NCBI GenBank assembly: GCA_947364395.1 | Contig: CANASS010000038.1 | Location: 1-19,627, forward strand | Length of the DNA stretch: 19,627 bases | Source: an uncultured bacterium | Lineage (GTDB): Bacteria; Bacillota; Clostridia; Oscillospirales; Oscillospiraceae | Reading direction: 5' to 3' | Part shown: positions 1 to 8,430 of the stretch, one piece after another | How positions within the stretch are numbered: position 1 is the stretch's first letter | How the letters are laid out: each line of letters starts with the position of its first letter | The notes under the pieces: model-generated | What the model was told of the DNA's origin: nothing | What the model saw: the letters and a program-made list of their open reading frames with translations, nothing else | Database searches by the model: none | Program-made: the position numbers and the translations under genes

Positions 1-3000
1 CGCTGTCGTAGAGCAGGAAGGTCACGCCCTGGATGCCCTTGCCGGTGACGCTGTCCGTCTTATGGATCAGGATGCCGCTGAAAGCCTTGTTTTTCACCGT
101 CAAGGTGGTACCTTTTCCGCCATCCTGCATGGTGAAGTAATGGGGCGTGGAATCCAGCTTGAATTCCTTCGGACAGGCGGTTTCCACCGCGTAATAATTG
201 CCCCTGTCCAGTTGAAGGGTGGCGCGGCCATCGCTGCCGGTGGTGATGGTGTCCACCAGCCCGCCGTCAGAGACGCGGCGGATCTCGAAGGTCACATTGG
301 GGATGCGCTTGCTCTCGTTCCCCTCCACCACCTTGATCAGCTCGAAGTTCCCCACAGGCGTGTTGTAAAAGACCAGCGTCTGGCAGTCATCCGGGTCGAT
401 TTTGACGGTCTGCGTCTGTGTTGCCGGGTCAATGGTGAATCCAGGCAGCGTTTTCACCTCTTTTGCGATGACAGTGCCCACGATCCCGCTGATCCGGATC
501 TCTCCGTTCCGGTCAGTTTCGTACAGGCCCTTGCTGCTGGTATGCCCATGGTTATCGTCCACATAGGAGCCGTCCGCGTAGGTCAACAAGAACTGTACCC
601 CGGCCAGCGGGCTGCCGTCCAGGCTGCTCTTTTTCTGGATGACGAGGGAACCGGCCCTTTCATTCCAGAAGATCATCTCCTGGGGCTTCTTGGACGCCTG
701 GATCGTGATGGTCTGGGGTTCGCCGTCCAGCATAAAGCCCTCCACCGTGGAGATCTCCCGTGCGGTGACGGTGGTACCGGGTTCCAGGTCATTCAGCACG
801 ATTTCCCCGGCGCTGCTGGTATAGTACACCCCGTTGTTGGTGCCGATGGGCTTGCCGTAGCCGTCCACGACTTTGAAGCAAACACCCTTCAGCGGCTCAT
901 GATCCGTCCCCTTGATGTACTTTTTGATGGTCAAAACCATCTTGGGGTCGTTCTCAAAATCGAGGCTGTTGCCGCCGCCTGTGCCGGTGTTGGCGCCGGG
1001 AGTGGTGGTAGTGGTGCCGCCGCTGGTGAAGGAATTGGTCCCCGATTTCAGGATGATGGTCTGCGGGGTGGTGTTGAGGACATGGGTATCGGGCACCTTA
1101 TATTCAGACACCACCACGGTCGAGCCGGGCATGAGGCCGGTAACAGTCACCGTTCCGTCCGCCCCGGTGGTGTACCTGCCGATCAGGTTCCCATCGCCGT
1201 CCTTGACCGAGAAAACTGTGTTGGGGATCGGCTTCCCATTGGTGGAATCCCGTTTCGAGAGGGTCAATGAACACAGGGGCGTGTTATAAAAATAGAGGTG
1301 CTGCGTGTCATCGCCGGGATTGATCACCACGGTCTGGCTGCGGGTATTGGGGTCAACGGCAAATCCAGACGGACTGGTGACCTCCGTTGCGATGATGGTG
1401 CCGGTGATATTGGACACCACGATCTGGCCCTCGGAATTAGTCCAGTACAGACCGTTGGAGGAGAGCTGGCCGCTCTCAGCGTCCACCACCTTCCCGTCCG
1501 CGTAGGTCAATTTGAACTGCGCGCCCTCAAGCGGAGTTTTGTCCAGGCTGGACAGCTTATGGATGACGAGATTTCCCGCCTTGTGGTTGATGAATTGCAG
1601 CCGCACACACTGTCCGGCCTTGACAACGGCGGTCTGCGCCACATCGTCCAGCACATATCCGGTTTTTGAGCGGGTCTCCTTGACCACCAGTGTGGTGTTC
1701 GGGTCGATGTTCTCCACCAGGAAGGTCCCATCCAACGCAGTCGTAAATTTTCCGTTGGCGTCGCCCACCACGGAGCCGTCCGACTTGGTGACCAAAAATT
1801 CAACGCCGCTCAGAGGCTCGCCCTGGTCCCCCACCTTCGTGACCAACAGGGAGCCCTTGGCGCTGTTGCCGAAATGGACCTGGATGACCTCCTGCTCCTC
1901 GCCGGAGAGGTAGACCGTCTGGGGCGGCGTATCGATCACATGAGCGCCGTCACTGGACAATTCCTCAATGATGTAAGCGCCCTTTTTCAACCCGGTTGCG
2001 GTGAAAGAGCCGTTGGCCGAGGTGCGGAACGTCCCGATCACGGTGCCGCCTGTGCCGGAGGTGTTGCCGGAGAGATAGCGGATCTGGAACACCGCCCCCT
2101 CAATGGCCACATTGGGATTCTGGCTGTCGTATTTCCAAACGCAGATGGCGGACAGGGGCTGGTTGCGGAAGCGGAAGGTGTGGCCCTGCCCAGCGGGGAC
2201 AAATGCCTCCTGGGTGTCGGGGTCCGCCTTGGCGAAGCCCTTCAGCGGCTCCAGCTCCTTGACCCGGAACCAGCCGTCCCGCAGGCCCAGCTCGCCCATC
2301 TCCGGGCCGTTCAGCTCAATGCGCCCGTTCTCGTCCGTGTAGAACACGCCCAGGTCGTTGATCTCGCCGGTGGCTGTGCTGTTGCTGGCGTACCAGACCT
2401 GGAAGGGGACGTTGGCCAGCGGCTCATAAGTAACCGCATTTTCCTTGACGATCTCAATGACGGGCCGCTTGTGGTTCTTGAAGTAGGCGGTGTGATCCCG
2501 GTCCGGGTACAGCGTTACCAGTTGGCTGGGCGCGTCCGGCAGGTAGGGCGAGGGAACCGACTTTTCCGAAATTTCGTACACACCGGGGAGCAGATTCTCC
2601 AGCACGGCAAGGCCCGTGCTGTCCGTCTCGATCTCATCCACCGAATGGCCGTCCGCCGCCCGGACGGTAAAAATCGTATGCTCAATCGGGCTGCCATCGT
2701 CCGCGTCATTTTTATAGACATACAAATTGGGCCGCTTATGGTTTTCCAGCACAATCGTGCTTTCTTTTCCGGGGAACAGCTCCACATGATGCTCTTTCAG
2801 ATCCCGGATGTGGTCGTTCACTGTGGCGGTTTCCACCAGGGAATAGACCCCAGGATCGAGGCCCTCCCACAAGATCTCGCCCCGCTCATTGGTCACCCGG
2901 TCCAGGTAGTGGGAGCCGTCCTCGATCTTGGCCAGCCGGAAGGAGACGCCCTCCAGAGGAGCGCCGTCCGAGCTGGTTTTCGTGAGGCGCAAAGAGGGCT

Positions 3001-5500
3001 TCTTGCTGTTGGTGAACACAAATTGGGCGGTCTCGTTGGGCTTCAGCTCAATGATCCGCTGGGCGCTGTCGATGACATAGCCGGGGCAGTCCAGTTCCGT
3101 CACCACTGCCGCCCCGGTGGGCAGCTTGGACAGATCGATGGTACCGTCCTCCAGCGAGGTCAACTCCACAGGCCCCCAGCTCCCGTTCACCGCCTCAAAC
3201 TTAAAGCGGGCGTTGGCGATGGGCTTGGACAGGTCGGCGCTGTCCACCTTGATGAGGTGCATACCGGGCAGCTTGTCATTGAAAAAGACAAGCTCCTGGG
3301 TGGCCGTCTGGCCCGCTTTCAGCTCGATCTGCTGGGGCGTGGTGTCCACAATGTGGGTATCATCCGTAGACACCTCTTTAACCAGGTAAGTGCCCGGTTC
3401 CAGGTCATAGAGGCTGATCTCCCCGCTCTCCGTGGTGGTAACGGTATCAAACAGCTCCGCGTCCTTGTAAATTTCAAAGGTGACGTTGGGCAGCTTGGCC
3501 TTGCTCAGTCGGTCATACTTGATGATCCGCAGGGAGGGCCGGGACAGGTTCACCACCGTCAAAACGGGGTCGTCCTCAATAGCCGGGTCATAGGGATCAA
3601 TGTGGATTCCGTGGGCGGTGCGGTCCAGCACATGGCCTGCCGGGGCGATCTTCTCCACCGCCTCCACGTACATTTCCGCCTTGATGCCCGTGATGTACGC
3701 CTCGCCGGCGTCATTGGTGGTGACGGAGGTGAGGTATTTGCCGTCACCGTAGATGTCAAAGGTGGCGTCGGGCAGGCAGACGCCGTTCTCGTTCTTTTTC
3801 ACGAGAATGAGCTGGGGTTCCCGGACGTTCTCAAAGGTGAGCAGGACATCCTTTTCGCCTGTCCATTCCACGGTTTCGATGCGCTCATCCTTCAGGTAAG
3901 AGGGAGGCGGGGACTGCTCCCAAACCCGGTACGACCCATAGGGCAGCTCATCGCCCTGGAAGGAGATCGTGCCGTCAAAGCCGGTGGTGCCGGTAGTCTT
4001 ATAGGAGCCGTCAATCTGCTCAAAGACGAACACGGCCCCCTGCAAGCTGCCCTTATTCTGGGCGTCAATTTTCTTGACGGTGAAGCCATGTTCCTCATCG
4101 TCCGTCACCGTCAGGTAGGTGGTGCGGCCAGGGGTGAGGGTGACGTTCATGGGCGCGATGATCTGGTAGCCCTCCGGGGCGGAGGTTTCAGACAGCGTAA
4201 ATTTTTCATCGGCGGGGAGGTCGCGCCAGATGATCTGCCCGCTGCGGTCGCTGGTGCCGGTGACCGTGGTACCCCGGTCACCGGTGAGGGTGAACTCCGC
4301 CCCCTCCAGGGGCGCGCCGCCTGGGCCGGTCTTGACGATCTGCAGGCTGGCGGTGTCCGGCTCCTCCGTACCGCTCCACTTGAAGGCGGCCTGGGCGTCC
4401 AGGGTGGTGTAGCCGGGGTCGGACACGATGTAGGACTGTTCCGTGGCGGAGGGGTTGTAGGCGAGGTACAGATTATACTGCGCCACGCCGCCCGTGGCCC
4501 GGATGGTAAAGCTGCCCTCGGTGGGGACGTTATCCACAGGGATGCAGACCTTAAACGCGCCATAGTATTCCGAGCCGTTGGCGTTCAGATTGGTATTGCG
4601 GTTCCGGCTGGTATCCACCTTATAGCAGGTGGCCCCGTTTTCCGACACCGTCTCCAGCGGAGCATTATTCTCCGCCACGAAGATGGTCCCCTGGGGGGCG
4701 TCTGTGGAGTACACCTTGGTGGTGCGGTCATCGATCCAGGTGGAGGTGGCGGAGGCCACATACATGGTGCGGGTGTAATATTCCACCCCGTTGATGGTCT
4801 CCTTTTTGATTCCGTCCTCATGGTCGGCGGCAGCGCCCTCCAGGCCGTACTCGTTCAGCACCTCCACGCCCCGGATGTCCCTGTCCTCCTCAGCGCGGAT
4901 GGACAGCCCGGTGTAGAGATTTTTCGTCCAGTGGGTGGAGTGGTCCAGCATGGTCTTGACACTGTCAAAAATGCGGATCTTCTGGGCGTCCGCGGTAGGC
5001 TGTACCAGGGAGGCCCGGCCAGCGGTGGAGGAGGTGCCGGGGACGGCCAGTTGGCCGCAGGATGCCCACACCGCCAACTGCGTGGCGTACTTATACTCAT
5101 CCTCCGTCAGACTGGCGACGCCCCGAACATCGTCCGCGTGAAGCTCCTTGAACTGCTCCAGCGTCCGGTTGGGATAGCCGTTGGCGAACACGCCCATGGT
5201 CTGGGGGTTCCGGTCATACTCCCGCAGGGTCAGGGACTTGGAGGGGGACACCCCTTTCAGGCCCCAGTTGACGCAGTAGGCGGTGCCGGTCAGGCCATCG
5301 TTGCTGGTGTACTTCCAGTAGCCGCCGCCGATGGACCCGCCCGTGGACTTGTCCAGGTAATTGCCGAAGCCGGCCTGGGTGATCTTGACGCTGCCGCTGC
5401 CGCCCAGACTGGCGGCGCTGGCGGGAACGGCCAGCAGGCCGGCCAGCGTGGCGACCGCCAGCAGCAGGGCAAGCAGTCTGGTAAAACGATGATGTTTCAT
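1..5500 (-). CDS. Giant thioester/SpaA-repeat surface adhesin (C-terminus beyond window)
   Basis: Secreted surface adhesin, open to the window edge (1,833 codons, no stop, no frameshift found at the frame checks I made). The ATG at 5500 follows AAGGAG with 5-nt spacing and begins a signal peptide (about residues 1-31, basic start, Leu/Ala core, PASAA end). A thioester (TQXA) domain follows: Cys76 in AYCVNW and Gln141 in TQLAVW are the family's bond-forming pair, able to bind host or partner amines covalently. From about residue 384 there are 15 complete SpaA/CnaB modules plus the start of a 16th, each about 90-100 residues. All complete modules show Lys in the first strand, Glu in the middle and Asn (Asp in the first) near the end, the triad for self-formed isopeptide bonds. 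A Thr/Gly linker (TTTTPGANTGTGGG) lies within the twelfth module. The sorting signal, if any, is outside the window. It is the last visible gene of the minus-strand unit. Family assignment is firm; the ligand is unknown. Confidence 0.93.
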   Translation of the reverse strand, partial: MKHHRFTRLLALLLAVATLAGLLAVPASAASLGGSGSVKITQAGFGNYLDKSTGGSIGGGYWKYTSNDGLTGTAYCVNWGLKGVSPSKSLTLREYDRNPQTMGVFANGYPNRTLEQFKELHADDVRGVASLTEDEYKYATQLAVWASCGQLAVPGTSSTAGRASLVQPTADAQKIRIFDSVKTMLDHSTHWTKNLYTGLSIRAEEDRDIRGVEVLNEYGLEGAAADHEDGIKKETINGVEYYTRTMYVASATSTWIDDRTTKVYSTDAPQGTIFVAENNAPLETVSENGATCYKVDTSRNRNTNLNANGSEYYGAFKVCIPVDNVPTEGSFTIRATGGVAQYNLYLAYNPSATEQSYIVSDPGYTTLDAQAAFKWSGTEEPDTASLQIVKTGPGGAPLEGAEFTLTGDRGTTVTGTSDRSGQIIWRDLPADEKFTLSETSAPEGYQIIAPMNVTLTPGRTTYLTVTDDEEHGFTVKKIDAQNKGSLQGAVFVFEQIDGSYKTTGTTGFDGTISFQGDELPYGSYRVWEQSPPPSYLKDERIETVEWTGEKDVLLTFENVREPQLILVKKNENGVCLPDATFDIYGDGKYLTSVTTNDAGEAYITGIKAEMYVEAVEKIAPAGHVLDRTAHGIHIDPYDPAIEDDPVLTVVNLSRPSLRIIKYDRLSKAKLPNVTFEIYKDAELFDTVTTTESGEISLYDLEPGTYLVKEVSTDDTHIVDTTPQQIELKAGQTATQELVFFNDKLPGMHLIKVDSADLSKPIANARFKFEAVNGSWGPVELTSLEDGTIDLSKLPTGAAVVTELDCPGYVIDSAQRIIELKPNETAQFVFTNSKKPSLRLTKTSSDGAPLEGVSFRLAKIEDGSHYLDRVTNERGEILWEGLDPGVYSLVETATVNDHIRDLKEHHVELFPGKESTIVLENHKRPNLYVYKNDADDGSPIEHTIFTVRAADGHSVDEIETDSTGLAVLENLLPGVYEISEKSVPSPYLPDAPSQLVTLYPDRDHTAYFKNHKRPVIEIVKENAVTYEPLANVPFQVWYASNSTATGEINDLGVFYTDENGRIELNGPEMGELGLRDGWFRVKELEPLKGFAKADPDTQEAFVPAGQGHTFRFRNQPLSAICVWKYDSQNPNVAIEGAVFQIRYLSGNTSGTGGTVIGTFRTSANGSFTATGLKKGAYIIEELSSDGAHVIDTPPQTVYLSGEEQEVIQVHFGNSAKGSLLVTKVGDQGEPLSGVEFLVTKSDGSVVGDANGKFTTALDGTFLVENIDPNTTLVVKETRSKTGYVLDDVAQTAVVKAGQCVRLQFINHKAGNLVIHKLSSLDKTPLEGAQFKLTYADGKVVDAESGQLSSNGLYWTNSEGQIVVSNITGTIIATEVTSPSGFAVDPNTRSQTVVINPGDDTQHLYFYNTPLCSLTLSKRDSTNGKPIPNTVFSVKDGDGNLIGRYTTGADGTVTVTGLMPGSTVVVSEYKVPDTHVLNTTPQTIILKSGTNSFTSGGTTTTTPGANTGTGGGNSLDFENDPKMVLTIKKYIKGTDHEPLKGVCFKVVDGYGKPIGTNNGVYYTSSAGEIVLNDLEPGTTVTAREISTVEGFMLDGEPQTITIQASKKPQEMIFWNERAGSLVIQKKSSLDGSPLAGVQFLLTYADGSYVDDNHGHTSSKGLYETDRNGEIRISGIVGTVIAKEVKTLPGFTIDPATQTQTVKIDPDDCQTLVFYNTPVGNFELIKVVEGNESKRIPNVTFEIRRVSDGGLVDTITTGSDGRATLQLDRGNYYAVETACPKEFKLDSTPHYFTMQDGGKGTTLTVKNKAFSGILIHKTDSVTGKGIQGVTFLLYDS

Positions 5501-5572
5501 ACTGTCTCCTTGTAAAAATTATTTGCGGTGATTGAACAGGTACACCGCATGAAACCTGTGGAAAACAGAAAA

Positions 5573-5610
5573 AGCGGGGGCGGCCTGCATTGCTGCAAGC
5601 CGCCCCCGCT
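5573..5610 (-). terminator. Hairpin with U-tract between transglutaminase and adhesin genes
   Basis: A perfect 12-bp inverted repeat (AGCGGGGGCGGC / GCCGCCCCCGCT) with a further TGCA/TGCA pairing in the loop. On the minus strand it is followed by TTTTTCTGTTTT, the layout of an intrinsic terminator. It lies 15 nt after the transglutaminase stop and about 60 nt before the adhesin RBS, so it may attenuate read-through into the giant gene. A second small inverted repeat (GCGGTG 5525-5530 / CACCGC 5543-5548) lies between it and the adhesin start. Confidence 0.8.
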
Positions 5611-5625
5611 GCGGAGAGAGGATGT

Positions 5626-6456
5626 TTACTTTGTCGATCCGGGTACAAATAATTCCTTGAGGAAGGCGGTGGCCTCCGGGGCCTGATCCCGCCCGGTCTG
5701 GTAGCTTTCGGTGAGCAGGACGCTGTTCCTGCCGGAGAGGTCGTTGGCGGACACGTCCACATGGAGCCACGCTCCGTCCACATAGACGAGGTTCCAGGTG
5801 TGGGCCTTGCTACTGATGGTGAAGCAGGGGATGTCCGCCGCGGCGCAGAGGAACTTCATCGCTCTGGCGTAGGAACCGCAGGCTGCTTTCAACTCCACGG
5901 CGTGGGCCGCGAAGGTCTGAGTGATGCCGGAGACCTTGCCCTTCTGGTAGGCCAGCAGGGTGCGGATGTAGTCGTTGAAATATTCCACCTTCTCGCTGTC
6001 CGAGGCCAGTGTCCCCGCATGGTCGAGGGCAGGCTGGATGAAGTCCAGGGGCGCTTGGTAGTTTTCCGGCATCTCAGCGGACACGGCGTAGTAGTCCAGG
6101 TACTGCCAGTAGTCCGTAAAGCCCTGCGGCACATAGTGTTCGTAGCGCAGGACGCCCTCCATGCGCCCGGTCAGCTTCTTCACCGCGCTGTAGTCCTCCT
6201 TGCTCACCATGGTGTAGGCGGGGGCGGTATCGCTGGTTCCGTCCACCATGGTCTGGCGGATGGCGTTGTACAGCTCCCGCGTGTAGGGGCCGGTGAACAC
6301 GTCCGGGTTGGCCTCCTGGGAGAAGTCCTCCCGGCTCCAGTGGCTGGCGGTGATGGAGTAGGGCTGTGGGGCCTCCACCGCCTGGGCTGGGACGGCCAAC
6401 AGCGCCGCCGTCATCGCCCCGGTCAGGAACAGGGACACAAATTTTTTGCTTTTCAT
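5626..6456 (-). CDS. Secreted transglutaminase-fold protein
   Basis: Protein of 276 residues. The ATG at 6456 is chosen because GGAGG lies 8 nt upstream and a clear signal peptide follows (MKSKKFVSLFLTGAMTAALL, ending AQA near residue 30); an in-frame upstream start would add 29 residues without signal character. The C-terminal half has the transglutaminase/protease-like core: Cys193 in ACGSYARA, His219 in KAHTWNLV and Asp234 in LHVDVSAN, in the order and spacing of the family. The N-terminal half (about 30-180) is helical and unrecognised. Secreted members may cleave or cross-link proteins, and nothing here shows which. It sits between the sortase (111-nt gap) and the thioester/isopeptide adhesin, so a role in adhesin maturation, anchoring or cross-linking is an inference from context. 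The fold call is confident; the activity is not shown. Confidence 0.88.
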   Translation of the reverse strand: MKSKKFVSLFLTGAMTAALLAVPAQAVEAPQPYSITASHWSREDFSQEANPDVFTGPYTRELYNAIRQTMVDGTSDTAPAYTMVSKEDYSAVKKLTGRMEGVLRYEHYVPQGFTDYWQYLDYYAVSAEMPENYQAPLDFIQPALDHAGTLASDSEKVEYFNDYIRTLLAYQKGKVSGITQTFAAHAVELKAACGSYARAMKFLCAAADIPCFTISSKAHTWNLVYVDGAWLHVDVSANDLSGRNSVLLTESYQTGRDQAPEATAFLKELFVPGSTK

Positions 6457-6567
6457 GCTCGTTTCCTCCGTTTCATAAAATGTGGGGTTTGCAAACCGAA
6501 CCATACCACATGAACCGGGGAAAGTCGAACACAATCGGCACACAGCGGCGGCGATTGCCGAACAGGG

Positions 6568-7425
6568 TTACTGCTGAACAGCGGTCACGCACCAGCGGTA
6601 CTCCGGCTGGTTCATCACGCAGGTGTAGAGGGTCACGCGGTTGTCGGTGGTGGGGGCGGTGCCGCTGTTGTCGTTGACGCTGACCTTCTCCACGCTGGTG
6701 ACGGCATAGGTGCGGGTCCCCAGCAGGGTGGTCAGGGTGATGGTATCGCCAGCCTCCAGAGTGTGGATCTTCCCGAAGTGATTGTTCACCCCTCGGTTAT
6801 GGCCTGCGAAACAGCAGTTTCCGTCCCAGATGCTGGTGTCGGTAAAGTGGCCCGCACCTTTCTTCAGCGCGGCGCTGTCCGTCCCCTGGTAGACCTTGAC
6901 TGTCAGGCCGATGGCGGGGATCTTCAGCGTCCCCAAGTGTCCGCCGCTGTAGTAGAGGTCACTGGTGACCTCCGTGTAACCGCTGGTGGTACTGCCCTGG
7001 GCGATGTCGGTGGGGCTGCTGGGGATCTGGGTCATGGTGAAGTTACCGCTGGTATCCACCGCAGGGTACTGCCCAGGGACAAAGGAACTGCCCGGAGCGC
7101 CGCCTGTTGTGTTGGCCCCGGCGCTCCCTACCTGATTGACCAGTCCGCCGCTGAGAGCGCCGGGGACGAGGTTGGGGGTGAGGTATTCGCCGCTGCCGGG
7201 GAGGTAGCTGGTGGGAGAGCCGAAACCGGGAGCCGCCAGGGCGGTGTTCTTGCTCCGGTCCACGTTGGGGTTCTCCCACTCGTAGATGGTATCATCCGAT
7301 GTCGGCTGACCGAACAGGTAATCCTCCGGGGCGTCGAAGTCATATTCCAATGCGCTGGCCTGGGTGACGCAGAGGGCGCACAGCATAGCGGCCAGCAGAA
7401 AACTGCGCAGTTTCATGGTTTTCAA
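6568..7425 (-). CDS. Sortase with extracellular low-complexity spacer
   Basis: Cysteine transpeptidase of the sortase superfamily, 285 residues from the proposed TTG start. GGAG lies 11 nt before the TTG at 7425; the in-frame ATG at 7416 (282 residues) would be 20 nt away, so TTG is preferred, though either is possible. An N-terminal hydrophobic signal/anchor (LLAAMLCALCVTQASA) is followed by a long spacer rich in Gly, Ser, Pro, Thr and Asn (about residues 30-150). The catalytic beta-barrel then begins at GTLKIPAIGL. The catalytic set is complete: His209 in FAGHNRG, Cys269 in TLYTC, Arg277 in EYRWCV, after which the protein ends within eight residues. The short C-terminus without a second membrane helix and the TLYTC motif suggest a class D- or B-like enzyme; the class is not certain. 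It starts 7 nt after the stop of the upstream gene, so translation is probably coupled. The adhesin in the same unit is the likely substrate. Confidence 0.9.
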   Translation of the reverse strand: MKTMKLRSFLLAAMLCALCVTQASALEYDFDAPEDYLFGQPTSDDTIYEWENPNVDRSKNTALAAPGFGSPTSYLPGSGEYLTPNLVPGALSGGLVNQVGSAGANTTGGAPGSSFVPGQYPAVDTSGNFTMTQIPSSPTDIAQGSTTSGYTEVTSDLYYSGGHLGTLKIPAIGLTVKVYQGTDSAALKKGAGHFTDTSIWDGNCCFAGHNRGVNNHFGKIHTLEAGDTITLTTLLGTRTYAVTSVEKVSVNDNSGTAPTTDNRVTLYTCVMNQPEYRWCVTAVQQ

Positions 7426-7432
7426 AGGTACA

Positions 7433-8383
7433 TCATCTCCGTTCCTTGAATTTTTTGAATGCGAACCAGCCGCCAGCGCCCAGGGCCAGCACCACAACGC
7501 CGATGATCACAGGGCGTTTCAGGCCGGACAGATCCACAGGCTCCTTTTCGGTGTCTGGGGCCTCGGCCCCATCCGGCTGATTACTGTCATTCTTTTCATC
7601 AGCTCCAGGGGTCTTGGATTCCTCCGGGGCCTTTTCACTGCCAAAAATGGCGGTGTAGGTGACCACAGCGCAGTTGGCCTTGGACACCTCGCCGGTGTAG
7701 TTGGCGGTGACGGTGTAGCCGGTGGCGTACCGGCTGGTGGTAGAGCCGGTATAGCTTGCGGTGGCGGTGTAGCGGGTGACAGGGTTGCCCTCGCCATCCA
7801 CATCCATGGTTTCGCTCCACTTCACATCACCCAGAGTCAGGGTTTTGCCCTTATCCTCGATGCTCTTGGGGATGAGGGACACATCCGCCTCAGACAGATT
7901 GGGATAGCTGCGGCTGGCGGACAGCGAGGTCGTTTTGTTGGCGTAGCCGTCCGTGGTGACCTGGACGCTGGTGTGGTCCAGACGCAGAACGCCAACGTAT
8001 CCGTCCTCGGTGGTCACCTCCATCTCAGCGTCCAGCCGCTGGAGGATCTGCTCCAGGCTGTTAGTATCGCTGGGCTGGGTGATGGTTTCGGTATGGGTCT
8101 GGATGTCCACGCCCACCTCGTCCTTCCGGGTCATGTCCAGCAGATAGTAGCGCCGGCCATTCCGGGTGAAGTCCTCGGTGGGGATGAGGCTGGGGTCGTC
8201 AGCCAGCGAAAGCTGGTAGACCTTGTTGATCCGCAGCTCATCGAAGTCGCCGTAGGTGTACTCCTCCACGGAAATGGGGTAATAGCTGGGGGTCTGGCCC
8301 GAAGGGGCCTCGGCGGCCAGGGCGGTGGCGCTCCCGGCCATGACCAAGGCGAGGGCGCACAGGATGGTAAAGATGCGTTTCAT
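7433..8383 (-). CDS. Secreted protein with C-terminal membrane anchor, mobile-element type
   Basis: Protein of 316 residues; ATG at 8383 with GGAGG 9 nt upstream. It has a signal peptide (MKRIFTILCALALVMAG, cleavage near ATALA), an extracellular part of about 220 residues rich in Thr, Tyr and Ser, and an acidic Glu/Pro/Asp/Lys spacer (about 250-287). One transmembrane helix (PVIIGVVVLALGAGGWFAF) and a basic KKFKERR tail end the protein. There is no LPXTG-like motif, so it is probably membrane-held rather than sortase-anchored. I do not recognise a named domain. Proteins of this build commonly sit beside sortase and SpaA-repeat genes in Clostridia conjugative elements. Its stop codon is immediately before the sortase RBS and the TOPRIM gene ends 47 nt upstream, which places it inside the same transcription unit. 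A scaffold or partner for the adhesin is an inference only. Confidence 0.8.
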   Translation of the reverse strand: MKRIFTILCALALVMAGSATALAAEAPSGQTPSYYPISVEEYTYGDFDELRINKVYQLSLADDPSLIPTEDFTRNGRRYYLLDMTRKDEVGVDIQTHTETITQPSDTNSLEQILQRLDAEMEVTTEDGYVGVLRLDHTSVQVTTDGYANKTTSLSASRSYPNLSEADVSLIPKSIEDKGKTLTLGDVKWSETMDVDGEGNPVTRYTATASYTGSTTSRYATGYTVTANYTGEVSKANCAVVTYTAIFGSEKAPEESKTPGADEKNDSNQPDGAEAPDTEKEPVDLSGLKRPVIIGVVVLALGAGGWFAFKKFKERR

Positions 8384-8430
8384 GGATACTTTCCTCCGTT
8401 TTCTATTGATTTTTGACCCGAATAATAGTG

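Noticed and set aside
62..1270. Plus-strand open frame of 402 codons at the left edge
   Set aside because: Opposite the adhesin modules; no RBS and no motif, while the minus strand continues the SpaA pattern to the edge.
1..5500. Tandem adhesin modules as a CRISPR or DNA satellite array
   Set aside because: The periodicity is at the protein level with diverged DNA; there are no identical short repeats with unique spacers.
1874..5515. Plus-strand open frame of 1,213 codons opposite the adhesin
   Set aside because: It is the antisense shadow of the GC-rich adhesin gene: no RBS, no recognisable domain, low-complexity Gly/Val/Leu/His composition. The minus strand gives a coherent repeated protein with a signal peptide and conserved motifs.
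6457..6567. Possible promoter (TTCGAC-N18-TATGGT) between sortase and transglutaminase genes
   Set aside because: Poor -35 match and non-standard spacing; the gap could hold an internal promoter but the motif is too weak to list.
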